Of a DNA stretch of 9,640 nt, positions 6,011 through 9,640 are shown in pieces. This DNA comes from Clostridium sp. CAG:452 (GTDB lineage: Bacteria; Bacillota; Clostridia; TANB77; CAG-508): positions 65,829 through 75,468 of the forward strand of contig FR893519.1 of assembly GCA_000434035.1 (NCBI GenBank). The letters are read 5' to 3'. Both the position numbers and the translations under genes were made by a program. Positions within the stretch are counted from its first letter, which is position 1; each line of letters opens with the position of its first letter. The notes under the pieces were generated by a model that was given only the letters and a program-made list of their open reading frames with translations, was not told where the DNA came from and made no database searches.

Positions 6011-8080
6011 TTAGTTTTGTTGTTCTGTGTATGGCAATGCTGTATTGTTTTCTGCTACGTTTTCTTTTAATTTAAATTGTGCTTCTATAATTTCTTTTGC
6101 TACTTCTGCTGCATAGTATCCATGCGAACCATTTTCTACTAATACAACTACTGCTATCTCTGGTGCTTCATATGGTGCAAATCCAACAAACCATGCATTT
6201 ACATTATCTCCCGCTTCTGCTGATCCTGTTTTTCCTCCTACTTCTATTGGGAAATTCTTAAATACTGAGTATGCTGTTCCTCCGGTTTCTGTTGTAACTG
6301 ATTTCATACCTTCTAATACTGCATTTAAATTATCTTGATTAATGTTTAAATCTTCTTGTTCTGTTTTCTTTATACCAAGTTTTTCTGCTACATATGAGTT
6401 TATTTCATCTCTTGGAACTGATTGCCCTTCTGCATTTATTATATCTTTTATTAATGTTACATCTATTCTTTTTCCCCCGTTTGTAAGCATTGCTATATAC
6501 CTTGCTATTTGTAACGGAGTAAAATTATTTTCTGCTTGTCCTATTACTGCTGATAGTGAGTTTCCATAGTACCAAGTTTGCCCTAATTTTTCATATAATG
6601 TTTTTCCTGCTAAAGTTCCAGAGGTTTCCCCTGGTAATTCCACATTTGTCTTCTCGCCTAGTCCAAAGTATTTTGCATATTTTTCTAAGTTATCTATTCC
6701 CATTCTGGTTATTAGTTCATAGAAATAATAATTACAAGAATTTTTTATTGCCCCAGATACATTTAGTGGTCCATGTCCTCTTCCATAGCTAGTATAATAC
6801 CAACATCTAGGCTTATATCCTTTTGGATATATTCCTGTATCATTAATTGTTTCTGTTCTTGTTACTGCACCTGTTTCTAATCCTGCTATTGCTGATGCCA
6901 TTTTAAATATTGATCCTGGAGCATAAGCACTCATTGTTCTATTTATTAATGCACTTTTTCCTTCCTGTGTATATTCTGTCCATTTTTGATTGCTTATTCC
7001 ATCTATAAATAGTTCCGGCTCGAAATCTGGATAACTTGCCATTGCTAATACTTCTCCAGTTTTTACGTCTAATGCAACTACTGCGCCATTGTTTACATTT
7101 CTTTGTTCTGCAAATCCACCTGTTCTTATTTTTTCTATATTATTTTTTAATGCTGATTCCGCTACGGATTGTAAATTTGCATCTATTGTTAATACTACAT
7201 CGTCCCCTGCAACAGCTTCTTTTGTTATATATTCTGCCGATGTAACACCATCAATTGTCATATCTGTTTGTTTTTTTCCATTTTCCCCTTTTAGGTATTT
7301 TTCAAATAAAAATTCTATTCCGGTTTTTCCTATATAATCATTTATTGAATACCCTTCATGCTCATCTAGCTCTTCTTTGTTTATTGGTCCAATATATCCT
7401 AAAATATGTGATGCTAAATTACCTCTTAAGTATTTTCTTCTTGGAGTTGTAGATGTTGCTATTCCTGGGAACTTTGAACTTTGTTCTTCAAATATTGCTA
7501 CACTTTCTTTTGATATGTTGTTAGATATAACATATGCACTCATACTGCTATATCCTTCTTTTTCTATGCCATATCTTAATCCTATTATTTTTCTTGCTTC
7601 CTTTATGTCTTCATTTTTTATCTCATATTTTTCTTTAAATTTATTTATTACTTGCTCTGATGTTAAGTTTTCTTCTAATTTATTTGATTTTAGCCAATTG
7701 TTTATTTCCTCTTGACTGTCCATAGTAAATACTAATGTTTCTGCATCTATTGGAAATTTATCTTTATAACTATCATTATGTTGGTCTAACACTTTTGTAA
7801 CTTCTAGCAACGTGTTATTTAATGTTTGCTTATCTATTTTACTTTTATATATTTCCAGGATGTATTGTGTAATTGTTCCTGCTATTGTGTTTCCATTTCT
7901 ATCTAATATGTTTCCTCTTGCTGCCTCTATTTTTGTTTCTCTTGTAAGTCTTGTGCTTGATTTTTCTCTGTACTCCTCACCATGAACTATTTGAAGATTA
8001 AAAAGCTGAATAATCAGTATTATTCCTATTATATAGACTAATACTGTAAGTATGTTGTATCTTAAATTCCTTTTGTCCAT
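6011..8080 (-). CDS. mrdA: Penicillin-binding protein 2 (class B, elongation transpeptidase)
   Basis: Monofunctional D,D-transpeptidase that cross-links peptidoglycan, anchored in the membrane and acting outside; with RodA and MreBCD it forms the elongasome. The product is 689 aa. A short cytoplasmic N-terminus is followed by one membrane helix (about 8-30), the pedestal/dimerisation domain (about 40-290, with ARGNILDRNG at 54-63) and the transpeptidase domain (about 330-670). All three catalytic motifs are present: SIFK with nucleophile Ser390, SCN at 448-450, and KTGS from Lys617. The insertion after the first pedestal motif is typical of the Firmicute type. ATG 8080 follows an AGAGGAGG binding site. 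It lies 21 bases after mreD and 16 before minC, matching the mreD-PBP2-minC order known in Firmicutes and supporting the elongation rather than the divisome (SpoVD/FtsI) type. No lesion is seen. Confidence 0.93.
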   Translation of the reverse strand: MDKRNLRYNILTVLVYIIGIILIIQLFNLQIVHGEEYREKSSTRLTRETKIEAARGNILDRNGNTIAGTITQYILEIYKSKIDKQTLNNTLLEVTKVLDQHNDSYKDKFPIDAETLVFTMDSQEEINNWLKSNKLEENLTSEQVINKFKEKYEIKNEDIKEARKIIGLRYGIEKEGYSSMSAYVISNNISKESVAIFEEQSSKFPGIATSTTPRRKYLRGNLASHILGYIGPINKEELDEHEGYSINDYIGKTGIEFLFEKYLKGENGKKQTDMTIDGVTSAEYITKEAVAGDDVVLTIDANLQSVAESALKNNIEKIRTGGFAEQRNVNNGAVVALDVKTGEVLAMASYPDFEPELFIDGISNQKWTEYTQEGKSALINRTMSAYAPGSIFKMASAIAGLETGAVTRTETINDTGIYPKGYKPRCWYYTSYGRGHGPLNVSGAIKNSCNYYFYELITRMGIDNLEKYAKYFGLGEKTNVELPGETSGTLAGKTLYEKLGQTWYYGNSLSAVIGQAENNFTPLQIARYIAMLTNGGKRIDVTLIKDIINAEGQSVPRDEINSYVAEKLGIKKTEQEDLNINQDNLNAVLEGMKSVTTETGGTAYSVFKNFPIEVGGKTGSAEAGDNVNAWFVGFAPYEAPEIAVVVLVENGSHGYYAAEVAKEIIEAQFKLKENVAENNTALPYTEQQN

Positions 8081-8101
8081 ACAAGACCTCCTCTTTTCAG
8101 C

Positions 8102-8633
8102 TTAAAAATACTTAGTTAATATTTTATCTTCATTAAATACTTGTTCTAGTTTTTCTCCTAATTTTCGTATTAATGGATAAATTATTATTATTATCATTAG
8201 ATTAAATATTATTTCTATTAAAACTATTTTTAAAAACGTAAGCACCTCTATTGAAGCTCCATTTATCATTTTATATATATATGCTATTATCTCACATATC
8301 AAAGTAGTGCCCATTGAAATTAGCATTATTGTTATTCTGCTATCTTTTGAAAAGTTTTTACTATATATTCCTCCGTAACAATCCTGCTATTCCCAGTTGT
8401 ATTGCATAAATTCCTAAATTTTTTCCTATAAAAAAATCTAGCAATAATCCTAAAACTATTCCTGTTGTGGCTCCATATATTTTTCCAACAAACAGTCCTA
8501 CCATTAATACTAAAATTATAAAAAGGTTTGGTTTTATACCTGCTATATTAAACCAACTGAAGAAATTTGATTGTAAAAAATATATTAAAATAAATATTAA
8601 AAATATAATTATTGTTGATAATATTTTTTTCAT
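8102..8633 (-). CDS. mreD: Rod shape-determining protein MreD, interrupted by a +1 frameshift
   Basis: Multi-pass inner-membrane component of the MreBCD elongasome. Read in one frame, the gene stops after 90 codons (TAG 8363-8361). Skipping the single base at 8375 joins it to the rest and gives 176 aa, the normal MreD length. The joined product has an N-terminal hydrophobic segment, FFSWFNIAGIKPNLFIILV and GATTGIVLGLLLDFFIGKNL (strong MreD hallmarks), then GIAGLL/GGIYSKNFSKDSR across the junction, and two further membrane segments with a charged tail. The N-terminal fragment covers codons 1-86 and the C-terminal part runs from 8374. The break is at TTA-CGG-A, identical to the break in the upstream exporter gene. 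The start ATG overlaps the exporter stop (ATGA), so translation is coupled. Whether full-length protein is made depends on frameshifting or on a sequence error. Confidence 0.88.
8372..8378 (-). other. +1 frameshift site TTACGGA in mreD
   Basis: On the minus strand the zero frame reads TTA-CGG-AGG-AAT-ATA-TAG. Skipping the C (plus-strand G8375) gives TTA-GGA-GGA-ATA-TAT-AGT and restores MreD. AGGA lies three bases upstream of the TTA, a spacing similar to the stimulatory site of prfB frameshifting. The other TTA-GGA pairs in this same gene (LGIYAI, VLGLLL, KLGEKL) carry no insertion. Confidence 0.8.
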
Positions 8634-9497
8634 AGCAATCCTTCCATTTCAAAAAGTTGTAATACCATTGCTGAAATTGTTCCTATTGCATAAAGTGTTA
8701 AAACAATTTTTATATTTTGTTTTGGATGTTGATTTACTTTAAATAGCACTAAAAGTCCTACTCCCGCATTTACTAGTAATCCACCAATCATTACGGCTAA
8801 GCTTAGCACTCCTGATAAATATAATTGTGTTAATATTACTGATGATGCACAGTTTGGTATTAAGCCTATTAGTCCAGCTATCAATGCTCCTAATATTGGT
8901 TTGCTTGAAATCAATCCACCTAATGCATCTTCTCCTATTATTTTAATTATTATATTTAGTATTAGAGATATAATTAAAATAAATATAAGTACATTTACTG
9001 TATGTTTTATTGCTGATTTCCATATTCCCTCTTCGCAATGGCAATGCTCGTGTTCGCACAAATCTTCTATATTTTCTTCTTTTTCTTCTTTGTGATTTTT
9101 TCTTAATATTAGATCTATCAAAAATCCTGCTAAAATTCCTATTAGTATTTTTATTCCCAAAATTTTTAATATTAAAACTCCATTTACACCTTCTGATAAT
9201 AGAATTGGTAACATTTCATCTGATGTTGATAGGTATACAGCAAACAGTGTTCCGTAATGTTATTACTCTTCCTGCATAAAGATTTGTTGCTGTTACAGAG
9301 AATCCGCATTGTGGAAACGCACCTAAAATTCCTCCTATTAATGGTCCAAATTTACCAGATTTTTTTATTGCTTGTTTTGTTTTATTTGTAGTTTTGTGTT
9401 CTAACCATTCCATTATTAAATATGCTATTAATAAAAAAGGTAATAATTTTATTGCATCTAGCAAAGTATCTAATAAAATGTCTAATAATTTTTCCAC
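8630..9497 (-). CDS. Putative 10-TM heavy-metal exporter (ArsP_2-like), interrupted by a +1 frameshift
   Basis: Polytopic membrane protein resembling the Pfam family 'putative 10TM heavy-metal exporter', members of which are annotated as arsenic efflux or manganese transport; the substrate here is unknown. It starts at GTG 9497 after an AGGAGGAG site. The zero frame stops after 93 codons (TGA 9218-9216). Skipping one base at 9254 gives 288 aa, a typical family length. The halves show an internal repeat: GGILGAFPQCGFSV (Cys64) near the start and GLIGLIPNCASSV (Cys215) later, each before a membrane helix. The cytosolic linker (about 132-155) carries a metal-binding CEHEHCHCEEG cluster. The junction reads AGRVITL/GTLFAVYLSTSDEM. 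It is the first gene of the operon and its stop overlaps the mreD start, an unexpected partner for shape genes. Its own promoter is at 9525-9553. Confidence 0.8.
9251..9257 (-). other. +1 frameshift site TTACGGA in the exporter gene
   Basis: The zero frame reads TTA-CGG-AAC-ACT and reaches TGA 13 codons after the TTA. Skipping the C (plus-strand G9254) gives TTA-GGA-ACA-CTG and continues the family sequence. The heptamer is identical to that in mreD, 879 bases away. An AGGAAG lies further upstream here than in mreD, so no shared SD-type stimulator is evident. Confidence 0.8.
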
Positions 9498-9524
9498 TAA
9501 AAACTCCTCCTATTATACCTTGCA

Positions 9525-9553
9525 ATATTACCACTTTTTGCCTATAAAGTCAA
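9525..9553 (-). promoter_or_regulatory. Promoter of the exporter-mreD-mrdA-minC operon
   Basis: On the minus strand: TTGACT (9553-9548), 17-bp spacer, TAATAT (9530-9525). Initiation near 9518 gives a leader of about 20 bases with the AGGAGGAG site, too short for a riboswitch. No other promoter is needed downstream, since the four genes have gaps of 21 bases or less. Confidence 0.7.
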
Positions 9554-9560
9554 GGTACGC

Positions 9561-9589
9561 TTGACTATTGCTCGTTTTTAATGTATTAT
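9561..9589 (+). promoter_or_regulatory. Divergent promoter for the right-edge gene
   Basis: TTGACT (9561-9566), 17-bp spacer, TATTAT (9584-9589). Initiation would be near 9596. Its -35 box is an inverted copy of the leftward one, with only 7 bp between them; together they form AGTCAAG-N5-CTTGACT (9548-9566). Confidence 0.7.
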
Positions 9590-9622
9590 TATTTATATTG
9601 ATTTTAGACAGGTGATATGGAT

Positions 9623-9640
9623 ATGTTATGTTCAAACTGC
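9623..9640 (+). CDS. Start of a gene encoding a CxxC protein, possibly McsA
   Basis: Only six codons are visible (MLCSNC) before the window ends. The ATG at 9623 has AGGTGA (9610-9615) at seven bases; an in-frame ATG at 9617 is too close to that site. A zinc-binding Cys-x-x-Cys at the very N-terminus is typical of McsA, the activator of the McsB arginine kinase in the clpC operon, which often begins M-L/I-C-x-x-C. Many other zinc-ribbon proteins could begin the same way, so the identity is a guess. A promoter lies just upstream. Confidence 0.4.

Noticed and set aside
5487..6014. 175-codon plus-strand reading frame very rich in Leu and Phe
   Set aside because: It is the antisense of minC in T-rich DNA, has no binding site, and its composition is the mirror of AT-rich codons on the other strand. 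The same applies to long plus-strand frames at 706-1104, 1403-1897, 2132-2563 and 7377-7715.
8102..8326. A separate 74-aa membrane protein between mreD and mrdA
   Set aside because: It continues the MreD sequence once one base is skipped at 8375, and its ATG lacks a binding site.
8630..9214. A separate 194-aa transporter gene
   Set aside because: Family sequence continues upstream of its ATG through the +1 shift at 9254, so it is the C-terminal part of one 288-aa protein.
9498..9518. A metal-sensing (yybP-ykoY type) riboswitch ahead of the exporter
   Set aside because: The predicted leader is only about 20 bases, too short for any riboswitch.
9548..9566. The palindrome as a CtsR or CIRCE heat-shock operator
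   Set aside because: CtsR sites are direct heptad repeats of GGTCAAA type and CIRCE is a longer GAGTGCTAA-type inverted repeat. This palindrome is largely explained by two facing -35 boxes.

Overview
The window is strongly AT-rich, packed with protein genes, and reads as the chromosome of a low-GC Clostridia-type Firmicute. This rests on three things: AT-rich codon choice with mostly AGA arginine codons, GGAGG-type ribosome binding sites with frequent TTG/GTG starts, and a murA-ftsQ-DUF881 order like the division/cell-wall cluster of Clostridia. There is no rRNA, tRNA, CRISPR array, phage or insertion sequence. Intergenic gaps are short (about 150 bases at most) and are mostly accounted for by promoters, hairpin terminators and small repeats.

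Layout. (1) 1-2571, minus strand: murA, ftsQ and the start of a DUF881 gene, the downstream part of a division and wall (dcw) cluster. (2) 2572-2713: a divergent regulatory gap with a direct repeat and the cdd promoter. (3) 2714-4469, plus strand: cdd (cytidine deaminase) and purA (adenylosuccinate synthetase). purA has its own promoter overlapping the cdd stop, and a very long hairpin terminator follows it. (4) 4623-5326, plus strand: a cassette of three small genes of unknown function (52, about 132 and 39 aa). It ends in a bidirectional hairpin terminator shared with the converging minC. (5) 5380-9497, minus strand: a four-gene operon made of a predicted 10-TM metal exporter, mreD, mrdA (PBP2) and minC, serving wall elongation and division-site placement. 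(6) 9525-9589: back-to-back promoters whose -35 boxes are 7 bp apart. (7) 9623-9640: the first codons of a plus-strand gene that may be mcsA.

The most interesting signal is in the minus-strand operon. Both membrane-protein genes at its head, the exporter and mreD, are broken in mid-gene by a +1 shift. In both, the break is at the same heptamer, TTACGGA, read in frame as TTA-CGG-A. Skipping one base restores full-length proteins (288 and 176 aa) with good family sequence across the junction. By hand I found no other in-frame CGG codon in any gene of the window, while uninterrupted TTA-GGA pairs are common. This could be +1 frameshifting at a rare or unassigned CGG codon, a pair of recent mutations, or an assembly artefact. 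The sequence alone cannot decide between these.

Together the genes cover envelope growth and division (MurA, FtsQ, MreD, PBP2, MinC), purine synthesis and pyrimidine salvage (PurA, Cdd), and probably metal homeostasis.
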